Origin: Schoenoplectus triqueter
Taxonomy: Eukaryota; Streptophyta; Magnoliopsida; Poales; Cyperaceae
DNA: 30,926 nt
Direction: 5' to 3'
NCBI GenBank assembly: GCA_964058805.1
Contig: CAXKVV010000215.1
Span: 1-30,926 of the forward strand
Part shown: positions 9,655 to 23,500 of the stretch, in pieces
Layout of the letters: the number at the start of each line of letters is the position of its first letter
Numbering within the stretch: the first letter of the stretch is position 1
The notes under the pieces: model-generated
Seen by the model: the letters and a program-made list of their open reading frames with translations, nothing else
Database searches by the model: none
Told to the model about the DNA's origin: nothing
Made by a program: the position numbers and the translations under genes

Positions 9655-10708
9655 TCATGAGCACAAAACTCTAACAACAGAAGCCTTCTGTCAATCAGTT
9701 AAATTCTGCAAAGAGGTTTCAAAAAACAAAGCATGAAAATAGGGCACTCAAGGCTAGAGATATCTGCAAATGTAGCTAGTATTACAATAGTGTATGAAGA
9801 TGAGGTGCTAATTTTCCAATAATATAGATATATAGTTGCTAACGGTACTATTATTACCTGGAACAAATAACCAAAAAGGGATCTATCACTCACAGATATA
9901 CTCCTAAAGAAGTTACCCAGATACTCGGTCAACTTTATTTACCATCTTATGTTTGCAGTAGCAGACACTTTTTAATAAGAATGCAAATTGGTTGGCAAAC
10001 CTCACTGAGTGGGTCGGCTTTTGTCAGACCATCGTCATACCCATCATCCTCATCATCCTACACAAATCAAGTACTATTCATTTTACAATTAAAGCATCAA
10101 ACAACAAAAGCAAATTTAAAAGAAAGAATGAAGTAGACTAAAAAGGAAAAAAAACTGCCAAAACAAGACCAGGACTAGAAGCCAGTAAAAGTTATAAACT
10201 GACATCCTCAAGTACTTTACCCATACTCCATAGTATCCAAGCGTTGAACAGATAGATTAGCATTTGATGGCACCATTGATGCATACAGAACCTCATCCCC
10301 TGTGTATGAGATCTCCAAATCACTGTCCTGTCAAACAAAGAAACAAATTAAGAAAATAATTTATATTTATATATAGGAGGGGGAAAAAGCCGAATAACTG
10401 AGTACTGCAATTGACTGCGAGGCAGTTCTGCAATTGACTGCTAGATCAGGTGCCTCGCAGTTGTCGTCCGTTTCTTGTTCAAATATCTCAGACAAAGCAT
10501 CAGCTAAGAGTGAAAATATCTGCAGGAAGCAAGAAAAACTAATTGATATTAAGTAGACTGAGTACTATTTTTGAAAGATGATAAAAAAAGGACAAAAGTT
10601 GATAAACTACAACAAAGTAGTAATGCAATACCTTTGCTGGAAGAGAACCACAGTCCATTGGTCTGGAGCAGACTTGGCTTTTGAGCGCGTTTTAATACCT
10701 CCAGAATT
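9655..10708 (-). pseudogene. Importin-9-like (importin-beta family) 3' fragment
   Basis: Importin-9 is a karyopherin that carries histones and ribosomal proteins into the nucleus. Six former exons remain on the minus strand: 10708-10632 (NSGGIKTRSKAKSAPDQWTV), 10519-about 10406 (IFSLLADALSEIFEQ), 10327-10221 (DSDLEISYTGDEVLY), 10057-10001 (DDEDDGYDDGLTKADPLSE), 9932-9858 (LTEYLGNFFRSISVSDRS) and 9705-9655 (NLTD, stop, QKASVVRVLCS). Order and motifs match the importin-9 C-terminus, including the TRSK...W segment, the acidic stretch, the DPL motif and the final helices. Defects: the first listed exon is 77 nt where 78 is needed, so one base is missing after TVV; a TGA interrupts the last exon at 9693-9691; the phases of the 10221 donor and 10057 acceptor do not agree. 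All upstream exons, most of a protein of about 1000 residues, are absent, replaced by satellite. The donor of the second exon is uncertain because of a local duplication. Confidence 0.85.
10405..10441. repeat. 14-bp duplication in an importin-relic exon
   Basis: ctgcaattgactgc occurs at 10405-10418 and again at 10428-10441. Each copy supplies a candidate splice donor on the minus strand (before 10406 or before 10439), so the exon end is ambiguous; both choices keep the frame. Confidence 0.8.
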
Positions 10709-10782
10709 CTGTACTTCGCATCGTTAATTAAGGCAAAAGAAACCAAGCAAAAAGAAGAGGAGGTATCCTTTACAATAATATA

Positions 10783-11412
10783 TTCAGTTTATTCGAGTTT
10801 TATATCATTTAAAACATCATTTTAACTCATAAAATAAACAAAATATACAAAATTATTTTGAATGACATGTCTTATTCGTTTAAATTATAATCATGATGCT
10901 CTCAAACCATTAAGATACAAATATTATAAAAAGAATAACGTAAATACATTAAAAAGTTATTATGTTTGTTCTAGTTTTTATTATTTGAAATTTCATTTCA
11001 ACTCATAAAATAATCAAACTATACAAAATTATTTTAAATATTATCTCCTATTCATTAACATTATAATTATTATGTTATCGAATCTATGTGTCATGAATAG
11101 GGTTGAATGATTAACACCATTGCACTAAAATAATACTCAGTTTATTCGAGTTTTGTATCTTTTGAATCATCATTTCAACTCATAAAAAAATCAAAATAAA
11201 CAAAATGATTTTAAATAATATTCTCCATTCATTTACATTATAATCGTGATGTTCTCGAACCTTTATGAGATGAATAACGCTAAAATATAAACACAAATGT
11301 ATTAAAATGGTATTTAGTTTATTAGAGTTTTGTATAATTTCAACTCATAAAATCATAAAATCTCCAAAATATACAAAATTATTTTGAATGATATCCTCTA
11401 TTTGACACAAAT
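10783..11412 (+). repeat. Divergent edge monomers of the satellite
   Basis: About 3.6 monomers with gagttt anchors at 10795, 10972 (tagttt), 11148 and 11325. They keep the 176-177 bp spacing but carry many private substitutions, and the 11325 monomer lacks part of the gaagcctcattt segment. They do not match any single HOR position well. The switch to HOR-type sequence falls inside the 11325 monomer, at about 11410, after which it follows HOR monomer 13. Confidence 0.85.
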
Positions 11413-11440
11413 GCATTATAATCATGCTGTTCTCGAACTT

Positions 11441-13693
11441 ATATATGTTAATAATTCCGCCGAATGACACAAACACATTAAAACAATATTCAATTTATTC
11501 GAGTTTTCTATCCCTTGAAGCATCATTTCAACTCAAAAAATAACCAAAATACAGAAATTTGTTTTAAATGACGTCCTCTATTCATTTAGATTATAATTGT
11601 GGTGTTTTTGCACCTTATGAGATGAATAACGTTAAAAGATTAACATAAATGTATTAAAATAGTGTTCAGTTTATTCGAGTTTTGTATCATTTGAAGCCTT
11701 GTTTTAACTTATAAAATAACCAAAATAAACGAGATTATTTTGAATGATATCCCCTATTTATTTCTTTATAATCTTGGTATTCTCTAACCTTTAAGACTAA
11801 AATACAGTGGAAATATTGACACAAATGCATTTAAAAGATATTCAGTTTATTCGAGTTTTGTATCATTTGAGGCCTCATTTCAACTCATAAAATCACCAAA
11901 ATACATATAATTATTTTGAATGTTGTACCATATTATTTTACATTGTAAGTATAGTGTCCCTAAACCTTTAAGACACGAGTAGCTTTGAAATATTAATGCA
12001 AATGTATTAAAATTATATTCAGTTTATTTGAGTTTTCTATAATTTGATGCCTCATTTCAACTCATAAAATAATCGAAAAACATAATATTATTTTAAATGA
12101 TTTCACTATCGTTTGGATTAGAATCGTGGTGTTCTCGAACCATTAATACATGAATAACATTGAAAGATTAACACAAATGCATTAAAAATATATTCTATCT
12201 ATTCGAGTTTTGTATCATTCGAAGTCTCATTTCAGCTCCTAAAATAACCAAAATACACAAAATATTTTGAACGTTGTCCCCAATTCGTTTACTGCATAAT
12301 TATGTTGTTCTTAAACCGCTAAGACATGAATTGCTTTGAAAGATTAAGACAAATAGATTAAAATTAATATTCTTGTTGTTCGGAGTTTTATATTATTTTC
12401 AAGCCTCATTTCAACTCATAAAATAACCAAAATACACAAAACTATTTTGAATGCGTTTAAGACGCGAAAGCATTGAAATATGAACACAAATGCTTTAAAA
12501 CCGTATTCAGTTTACTCGAGTTTTTTCTAATTTGAAGCCTCATTAAAACACAGAAAATAACCATAATACACAACATTATTCTAAATGATCTCCTCTATTC
12601 ATTTACATTAAAATCAAATTATTCTAAAACCTTTATAATATGAATGACATTGAAAAATTAGCACAAATGCATTAAAACGGTATACGATTTATTCGAGTTT
12701 TGTACAATTTGAAGCCTCATTTCAACCCATAAAATAACCAAAATACTCAAAATAATTTTGAATGATGACCCTGATTCGTTTACATTATGATTGTGTTGTT
12801 CCTGACTCTTTAAGACTAGAAAAGTGTTAAAATATTAACACAAATGCATTAATACCGTGTCCAGTTTATTCGAGTTTTGTACAATTTGAAGCCTCATTGA
12901 AACTCATAAAATAACCATAATACGCAAAATTATTTTAAATGATGTCATCTATTCGTTTACATTATAAACTATCTATTCTCGAACCTTTATAACACGAATA
13001 ACTTTGAAAGATTAACACAAATGCATTAAAACGGTATTCAGTTTTTTGAGTTTTTTATCATTTGAAGCCTCACTTCAACTCAAAAAATAACCAACATACA
13101 CAAAATTATTTTGAATGATGTACCCTATTCATTTACCTTATAATTGTGTAGTTCTCGAACCCTTAGCACACGAATAACGTAGAAAGATTAACACAAAGGC
13201 TATAAAATGGTATTCATTATTTTCGAGTTTTGTATTGTTTAAAGCCTCATTTCAACTCATAAAATAACCAAAATATATAAAATTATTTTGAATGAAGTGC
13301 CCTATTCATTTGCATTATAATTCTGGTAGTCTCGATCCTTGGGGACAAAAATAGCATTGAAAGATTATCACACATGCATTAAAATGATATTCAGTTTTTC
13401 CGACTTTTGTATTAATTATAGCATCATTTCAACTCATATAAAAACCAAAACGTACCATATTATTTTCACCGACGTCCCCTATTCATTTACATTATAATTA
13501 CGCTGTTCATGAACCTTTAAGAGACAAATAGCGTAGAATGATTGGCACAAATGCATTAGAACGGTATTCCGTTTATTTCAGTTTTGTTTCATTTGAAGTC
13601 TCATTTAAACTCATAAAATAACCAAAATATACCAAATTATTTTAAATGATGTCCCCTATTCATTTATATTATAATCATGCTGTTCTCGAACTT
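11441..13693 (+). repeat. HOR copy 1 (2253 bp, with a deletion)
   Basis: Copies are counted from the atatatgttaataattcc marker. This copy has all 13 monomers but is 44 bp shorter than the norm; most of the loss is a 42-bp deletion at about 12453, in the sixth monomer, between gaatg and cgtttaagacgcg. Confidence 0.92.
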
Positions 13694-15991
13694 ATATATG
13701 TTAATAATTCCGCCGAATGACACAAACACATTAAAACAATATTCAATTTATTCGAGTTTTCTATCCCTTGAAGCATCATTTCAACTCAAAAAATAACCAA
13801 AATACACAAATTTGTTTTAAATGACGTCCTCTATTCATTTAGATTATAATTGTGGTGTTTTTGCACCTTATGAGATGAATAACGTTAAAAGATTAACACA
13901 AATGTATTAAAATAGTGTTCAGTTTATTCGAGTTTTGTATCATTTGAAGCCTTGTTTTAACTTATAAAATAACCAAAATAAACGAGATTATTTTGAATGA
14001 TATCCCCTATTTATTTCTTTATAATCTTGGTATTCTCTAACCTTTAAGACTAAAATACAGTGGAAATATTGACACAAATGCATTTAAAAGATATTCAGTT
14101 TATTCGAGTTTTGTATCATTTGAGGCCTCATTTCAACTCATAAAATCACCAAAATACATATAATTATTTTGAATGTTGTACCATATTATTTTACATTGTA
14201 AGTATAGTGTCCCTAAACCTTTAAGACACGAGTAGCTTTGAAATATTAATGCAAATGTATTAAAATTATATTCAGTTTATTTGAGTTTTCTATAATTTGA
14301 TGCCTCATTTCAACTCATAAAATAATCGAAATACATAATATTACTTTAAATGATTTCACTATCGTTTGGATTAGAATCGCGGTGTTCTCGAACCATTAAT
14401 ACATGAATAACATTGAAAGATTAACACAAATGCATTAAAAAGGTATTCTATCTATTCGAGTTTTGTATCATTCGAAGTCTCATTTCAGCTCCTAAAATAA
14501 CCAAAATACACAAAATATTTTGAACGTTGTCCCCTATTCGTTTACTGCATAATTATGTTGTTCTTAAACCGCTAAGACATGAATTGCTTTGAAAGATTAA
14601 GACAAATAGATTAAAATTAATATTCTTGTTGTTCGGAGTTTTATATTATTTTCAAGCCTCATTTCAACTCATAAAATAACCAAAATATACAAAACTATTT
14701 TGAATGATGTCCCTGATTCGTTTACACTGTATTTGTGTTGTTCTTGAACGTTTAAGACGCGAAAGCATTGAAATATAAACACAAATGCTTTAAAATCGTA
14801 TTCAGTTTACTCGAGTTTTTTCTAATTTGAAGCCTCATTAAAACACAGAAAATAACCATAATACACAACATTATTCTAAATGATCTCCTCTATTCATTTA
14901 CATTATAATCAAGTTATTCTAAAACCTTTATAATATGAATGACATTGAAAAATTAGCACAAATGCATTAAAACGGTATACGATTTATTCGAGTTTTATAC
15001 AATTTGAAGCCTCATTTCAACCCATAAAATAACCAAAATACTCAAAATAATTTTGAATGATGACCCTGATTCGTTTACATTATGATTGTGTTGTTCCTGA
15101 CTCTTTAAGACTAGAAAAGTGTTAAAATATTAACACAAATGCATTAATACCGTGTCCAGTTTATTCGAGTTTTGTACAATTTGAAGCCTCATTGAAACTC
15201 ATAAAATAACCATAATACGCAAAATTATTTTAAATGATGTCCTCTATTCGTTTACATTATAATCTATCTATTCTCGAACCTTTATAACACGAATAACTTT
15301 GAAAGATTAACACAAATGCATTAAAACGGTATTCAGTTTATTTGAGTTTTTTATCATTTGAAACCTCACTTCAACTCAAAAAATAACCAACATACACAAA
15401 ATTATTTTGAATGATGTACCCTATTCATTTACCTTATAATTGTGTAGTTCTCGAACCCTTAGCACACGAATAACGTAGAAAGATTAACACAAAGGCTATA
15501 AAATGGTATTCATTATTTTCGAGTTTTGTATTGTGTTTCAAGCCTCATTTCAACTCATAAAATAACCAAAATATATAAAATTATTTTGAATGAATTGCCC
15601 TATTCGTTTGCATTATAATTCTGGTAGTCTCGATCCTTGGGGACAAAAATAGCATTGAAAGATTATCACACATGCATTAAAATGATATTCAGTTTTTTCG
15701 ACTTTTTTATTAATTATAGCATCATTTCAACTCATATAAAAACCAAAACGTACCATATTATTTTCACCGACGTCCCCTATTCATTTACATTATAATTACG
15801 CTGTTCCCGAACCTTTAAGAGACAAATAGCGTAAAATGATTGGCACAAATGCATTAGAACGGTATTCCGTTTATTTCAGTTTTGTTTCATTTGAAGTCTC
15901 ATTTAAACTCATAAAATAACCAAAATACACCAAATTATTTTAAATGATGTCCCCTATTCATTTATATTATAATCATGCTGTTCTCGAACTT
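13694..15991 (+). repeat. HOR copy 2 (2298 bp)
   Basis: Monomer anchors (gagttt or equivalent) at 13754, 13930, 14106, 14283, 14458, 14636, 14813, 14990, 15167, 15344, 15521, 15700 and 15877; the next copy's first anchor is 16052. This gives 13 monomers of 175-179 bp. It has the tattgtgtttc variant in monomer 11. Confidence 0.95.
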
Positions 15992-18287
15992 ATATATGTT
16001 AATAATTCCGCCGAATGACACAAACGCATTAAAACAATATTCAATTTATTCGAGTTTTCTATCCCTTGAAGCATCATTTGAACTCAAAAAATAACCAAAA
16101 TACACAAATTTGTTTTAAATGACGTCCTCTATTCATTTAGATCATAATTGTGGTGTTTTTGCACCCTTATGAGATGAATAACGTTAAAAGATTAACATAA
16201 ATGTATTAAAATAGTATTCAGTTTATTCGAGTTTTGTATCATTTGAAGCCTTGTTTTAACTTATAAAATAACCAAAATAAACGAGATTATTTTGAATGAT
16301 ATCCTCTATTTATTTCTTTATAACTTGGTATTCTCTAACCTTTAAGACTAAAATACAGTGGAAATATTGACACAAATGCATTTAAAAGATATTCAGTTTA
16401 TTCGAGTTTTGTATCATTTGAGGCCTAATTTCAACTCATAAAATCACCAAAATACATATAATTATTTTGAATGTTGTACCATATTATTTTACATTGTAAG
16501 TATAGTGTCCCTAAACCTTTAAGACACGAGTAGCTTTGAAATATTAATGCAAATGTATTAAAATTATATTCAGTTTATTTGAGTTTTCTATAATTTGATG
16601 CCTCATTTCAACTCATAAAATAATCGAAGTACATAATATTATTTTAAATGATTTCACTATCGTTTGGATTAGGATCGCGGTGTTCTCGAACCATTAATAC
16701 ATGAATAACATTGAAAGATTAACACAAATGCATTAAAAAGGTATTCTATCTATTCGAGTTTTGTATCATTCGAAGTCTCATTTCAGCTCCTAAAATAACA
16801 AAAATACACAAAATATTTTGAACTTTGTCCCCTATTCGTTTACTGCATAATTATTTTGTTCTTAAACCGCTAAGACATGAATTGCTTTGAAAGATTAAGA
16901 CAAATAGATTAAAATTAATATTCTTGTTGTTCGGAGTTTTATATTATTTTCAAGCCTCATTTCAACTCATAAAATAACCAAAATATACAAAACTATTTTG
17001 AATGATGTCCCTGATTCGTTTACATTGTATTTGTGTTGTTCTTGAACGTTTAAGACGCGAAAGCATTGAAATATAAACACAAATGCTTTAAAACCGTATT
17101 CAGTTTACTCGAGTTTTTTCTAATTTGAAGCCTCATTAAAACACAGAAAATAACCATAATACACAACACTATTCTAAATGATCTCCTCTATTCATTTACA
17201 TTATAATCAAGTTATTCTAAAACCTTTATAATATGAATGACATTGAAAAATTAACACAAATGCATTAAAACGGTATACGATTTATTCGAGTTTTGTACAA
17301 TTTGAAGCCTCATTTCAACCCATAAAATAACCAAAATACTCAAAATAATTTTGAATGATGACCCTGATTCGTTTACATTATGATTGTGTTGTTCCTGACT
17401 CTTTAAGACTAGAAAAGTGTTAAAATATTAACACACATGCATTAATACCGTGTCCTGTTTATTTGAGTTTTGTACAATTTGAAGCCTCATTGAAACTCAT
17501 AAAATAACCATAATACGCAAAATTATTTTAAATGATGTCCTCTATTCGTTTACATTATAAACTATCTATTCTCGAACCTTTATAACACGAATAACTTTGA
17601 AAGATTAACACAAATGCATTAAAACGGTATTCAGTTTATTTGAGTTTTTTATCATTTGAAGCCTCACTTCAACTCAAAAAATAACCAACATACACAAAAT
17701 TATTTTGAATGATGTACCCTATTCATTTACCTTATAATTGTGTAGTTCTCGAACCCTTAGCACACGAATAACGTAGAAAGATTAACACAAAGGCTATAAA
17801 ATGGTATTCATTATTTTCGAGTTTTGTATTGTTTCAAGCCTCATTTCAACTCATAAAATAACCAAAATATATAAAATTATTTTGAATGAAGTGCCCTATT
17901 CGTTTGCATTATAATTCTGGTAGTCCCGATCCTTGGGGACAAAAATAGCATTGAAAGATTATCACACATGCATTAAAATGATATTCAGTTTTTTCGACTT
18001 TTGTATTAATTATAGCATCATTTCAACTCATATAAAAACCAAAACGTACCATATTATTTTCACCGACGTCCCCTATTCATTTACATTATAATTACGCTGT
18101 TCCCGAACCTTTAAGAGACAAATAGCATAAAATGATTGGCACAAATGCATTAGAACGGTATTCCGTTTATTTCAGTTTTGTTTCATTTGAAGTCTCATTT
18201 AAATTCATAAAATAACCAAAATACACCAAATTATTTTAAATGATGTCCCCTATTCATTTATATTATAATCATGCTGTTCTCGAACTT
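15992..18287 (+). repeat. HOR copy 3 (2296 bp)
   Basis: Same 13-monomer order. First copy with the attattttgttc variant in monomer 5 and tcgaagtacat in monomer 4, both shared by copies 4-8. Confidence 0.95.
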
Positions 18288-20586
18288 ATATATGTTAATA
18301 ATTCCGCCGAATGACACAAACGCATTAAAACAATATTCAATTTATTCGAGTTTTCTATCCCTTGAAGCATCATTTGAACTCAAAAAATAACCAAAATACA
18401 CAAATTTGTTTTAAATGACGTCCTCTATTCATTTAGATCATAATTGTGGTGTTTTTGCACCCTTATGAGATGAATAACGTTAAAAGATTAACACAAATGT
18501 ATTAAAATAGTATTCAGTTTATTCGAGTTTTGTATCATTTGAAGCCATGTTTTAACTTATAAAATAACCAAAATAAACGAGATTATTTTGAATGATATCC
18601 CCTATTTATTTCTTTATAATCTTGGTATTCTCTAACCTTTAAGACTAAAATACAGTGGAAATATTGACACAAATGCATTTAAAAGATATTCAGTTTATTC
18701 GAGTTTTGTATCATTTGAGGCCTCATTTCAACTCATAAAATCACCAAAATACATATAATTATTTTGAATGTTGTACCATATTATTTTACATTGTAAGTAT
18801 AGTGTCCCTAAACCTTTAAGACACGAGTAGCTTTGAAATATTAATGCAAATGTATTAAAATTATATTCAGTTTATTTGAGTTTTCTATAATTTGATGCCT
18901 CATTTCAACTCATAAAATAATCGAAGTACATAATATTATTTTAAATGATTTCACTATCATTTGGATTAGAATCGCGGTGTTCTCGAACCATTAATACAAG
19001 AATAACATTGAAAGATTAACACAAATGCATTAAAAAGGTATTCTATCTATTCGAGTTTTGTATCATTCGAAGTCTCATTTCAGCTCCTAAAATAACCAAA
19101 ATACACAAAATATTTTGAACGTTGTCCCCTATTCGTTTACTGCATAATTATTTTGTTCTTAAACCGCTAAGACATGAATTGCTTTGAAAGATTAAGACAA
19201 ATAGATTAAAATTAATATTCTTGTTGTTCGGAGTTTTATATTATTTTCAAGCCTCATTTCAACTCATAAAATAATCAAAATACACAAAACTATTTTGAAT
19301 GATGTCCCTGATTCGTTTACATTGTATTTGTGTTGTTCTTGAACGTTTAAGACGCGAAAGCATTGAAATATAAACACAAATGCTTTAAAACCGTATTCAG
19401 TTTACTCGAGTTTTTTCTAATTTGAAGCCTCATTAAAACACAGAAAATAACCATAATACACAACACTATTCTAAATGATCTCCTCTATTCATTTACATTA
19501 TAATCAAGTTATTCTAAAACCTTTATAATATGAATGACATTGAAAAATTAACACAAATGCATTAAAACGGTATACAATTTATTCGAGTTTTGTACAATTT
19601 GAAGCCTCATTTCAACCCATAAAATAACCAAAATACACAAAATAATTTTGAATGATGACCCTGATTCGTTTACATTATGATTGTGTTGTTCCTGACTCTT
19701 TAAGACTAGAAAAGTGTTAAAATATTAACACAAATGCATTAATACCGTGTCCAGTTTATTCGAGTTTTGTACAATTTGAAGCCTCATTGAAACTCATAAA
19801 ATAACCATAATACGTAAAATTATTTTAAATGATGTCCTCTATTCGTTTACATTATAAACTATCTATTCTCGAACCTTTATAACACGAATAACTTTGAAAG
19901 ATTAACACAAATGCATTAAAACGGTATTCAGTTTATTTGAGTTTTTTATCATTTGAAGCCTCACTTCAACTCAAAAAATAACCAACATACACAAAATTAT
20001 TTTGAATGATGTACCCTATTCAATTACCTTATAATTGTGTAGTTCTCGAACCCTTAGCACACGAATAACGTAGAAAGATTAACACAAAGGCTATAAAATG
20101 GTATTCATTATTTTCGAGTTTTGTATTGTGTTTCAAGCCTCATTTCAACTCATAAAATAACCAAAATATATAAAATTATTTTGAATGAAGTGCCCTATTC
20201 GTTTGCATTATAATTCTGGTAGTCCCGATCCTTGGGGACAAAAATAGCATTGAAAGATTATCACACATGCATTAAAATGATATTCAGTTTTTTCGACTTT
20301 TGTATTAATTATAGCATCATTTCAACTCATATAAAAACCAAAACGTACCATATTATTTTCACCGGCGTCCCCTATTCATTTACATTATAATTACGCTGTT
20401 CCCGAACCTTTAAGAGACAAATAGCATAAAATGATTGGCACAAATGCATTAGAACGGTATTCCGTTTATTTCAGTTTTGTTTCATTTGAAGTCTCATTTA
20501 AACTCATAAAATAACCAAAATACACCAAATTATTTTAAATGATGTACCCTATTCATTTATATTATAATCATGCTGTTCTCGAACTT
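18288..20586 (+). repeat. HOR copy 4 (2299 bp)
   Basis: Same order. Carries the taatcaaaat variant in monomer 6 at about 19272, shared with copies 6 and 8, and the 2-nt longer monomer 11 shared with copy 2. Confidence 0.95.
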
Positions 20587-23500
20587 ATATATGTTAATAA
20601 TTCCGTCGAATGACACAAACGCATTTAAACAATATTCAATTTATTCGAGTTTTCTATCCCTTGAAGCATCATTTCAACTCGAAAAATAACCAAAATACAC
20701 AAATTTGTTTTAAATGACGTCCTCTATTCATTTAGATCATAATTGTGGTGTTTTTGCACCCTTATGAGATGAATAACGTTAAAAGATTAACACAAATGTA
20801 TTAAAATAGTATTCAGTTTATTCGAGTTTTGTATCATTTGAAGCCTTGTTTTAACTTATAAAATAACCAAAATAAACGAGATTATTTTGAATGATATCCC
20901 CTATTTATTTCTTTATAATCTTGGTATTCTCTAACCTTTAAGACTAAAATACAGTGGAAATATTGACACAAATGCATTTAAAAGATATTCAGTTTATTCG
21001 AGTTTTGTATCATTTGAGGCCTCATTTCAACTCATAAAATCACCAAAATACATATAATTATTTTGAATGTTGTACCATATTATTTTACATTGTAAGTATA
21101 GTGTCCCTAAACCTTTAAGACACGAGTAGCTTTGAAATATTAATGCAAATGTATTAAAATTATATTCAGTTTATTTGAGTTTTCTATAATTTGATGCCTC
21201 ATTTCAACTCATAAAATAATCGAAGTACATAATATTATTTTAAATGATTTCACTATCGTTTGGATTAGAATCGCGGTGTTCTCGAACCATTAATACATGA
21301 ATAACATTGAAAGATTAACACAAATGCATTAAAAAGGTATTCTATCTATTCGAGTTTTGTATCATTCGAAGTCTCATTTCAGCTCCTAAAATAACCAAAA
21401 TACACAAAATATTTTGAACGTTGTCCCCTATTCGTTTACTGCATAATTATTTTGTTCTTAAACCGCTAAGACATGAATTGCTTTGAAAGATTAAGACAAA
21501 TAGATTAAAATTAATATTCTTGTTGTTCGGAGTTTTATATTATTTTCAAGCCTCATTTCAACTCATAAAATAACCAAAATACACAAAACTATTTTGAATG
21601 ATGTCCCTGATTCGTTTACATTGTATTTGTGTTGTTCTTGAACGTTTAAGACGCGAAAGCATTGAAATATAAACACAAATGCTTTAAAACCGTATTCAGT
21701 TTACTCGAGTTTTTTCTAATTTGAAGCCTCATTAAAACACAGAAAATAACCATAATACACAACACTATTCTAAATGATCTCCTCTATTCATTTACATTAT
21801 AATCAAGTTATTCTAAAACCTTTATAATATGAATGACATTGAAAAATTAACACAAATGCATTAAAACGGTATACGATTTATTCGAGTTTTGTACAATTTG
21901 AAGCCTCATTTCAACCCATAAAATAACCAAAATACTCAAAATAATTTTGAATGATGACCCTGATTCGTTTACATTATGATTGTGTTGTTCCTGACTCTTT
22001 AAGACTAGAAAAGTGTTAAAATATTAACACAAATGCATTAATACCGTGTCCAGTTTATTCGAGTTTTGTACAATTTGAAGCCTCATTGAAACTCATAAAA
22101 TAACCATAATACGCAAAATTATTTTAAATGATGTCCTCTATTCGTTTACATTATAAACTATCTATTCTCGAACCTTTATAACACGAATAACTTTGAAAGA
22201 TTAACACAAATGCATTAAAACGGTATTCAGTTTATTTGAGTTTTTTATCATTTGAAGCCTCACTTCAACTCAAAAAATAACCAACATACACAAAATTATT
22301 TTGAATGATGTACCCTATTCATTTACCTTATAATTGTGTAGTTCTCGAACCCTTAGCACACGAATAACGTAGAAAGATTAACACAAAGGCTATAAAATGG
22401 TATTCATTATTTTCGAGTTTTGTATTGTTTCAAGCCTCATTTCAACTCATAAAATAACCAAAATATATAAAATTATTTTGAATGAAGTGCCCTATTCGTT
22501 TGCATTATAATTCTGGTAGTCCCGATCCTTGGGGACAAAAATAGCATTGAAAGATTATCACACATGCATTAAAATGATATTCAGTTTTTTCGACTTTTGT
22601 ATTAATTATAGCATCATTTCAACTCATATAAAATCCAAAACGTACCATATTATTTTCACCGGCGTCCCCTATTCATTTACATTATAATTACGCTGTTCCC
22701 GAACCTTTAAGAGACAAATAGCATAAAATGATTGGCACAAATGCATTAGAACGGTATTCCGTTTATTTCAGTTTTGTTTCATTTGAAGTCTCATTTAAAC
22801 TCATAAAATAACCAAAATACACCAAATTATTTTAAATGATGTCCCCTATTCATTTATATTATAATCATGCTGTTCTCGAACTTATATATGTTAATAATTC
22901 CGCCGAATGACACAAACGCATTAAAACAATATTCAATTTATTCGAGTTTTCTATCCCTTGAAGCATCATTTCAACTCGAAAAATAACCAAAATACACAAA
23001 TTTGTTTTAAATGACGTCCTCTATTCATTTAGATCATAATTGTGGTGTTTTTGCACCCTTATGAGATGAATAACGTTAAAAGATTAACACAAATGTATTA
23101 AAATAGTATTCAGTTTATTCGAGTTTTGTATCATTTGAAGCCTTGTTTTAACTTATAAAATAACCAAAATAAACGAGATTATTTTGAATGATATCCCCTA
23201 TTTATTTCTTTATAATCTTGGTATTCTCTAACCTTTAAGACTAAAATACAGTGGAAATATTGACACAAATGCATTTAAAAGATATTCAGTTTATTCGAGT
23301 TTTGTATCATTTGAGGCCTCATTTCAACTCATAAAATCACCAAAATACATATAATTATTTTGAATGTTGTACCATATTATTTTACATTGTAAGTATAGTG
23401 TCCCTAAACCTTTAAGACACGAGTAGCTTTGAAATATTAATGCAAATGTATTAAAATTATATTCAGTTTATTTGAGTTTTCTATAATTTGATGCCTCATT

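Noticed and set aside
10549..10746. Minus-strand 65-residue open frame at the satellite border
   Set aside because: It reads through the importin-relic exon in the wrong frame; the family signature (KTRSKAKSAPDQW) is in the neighbouring frame.
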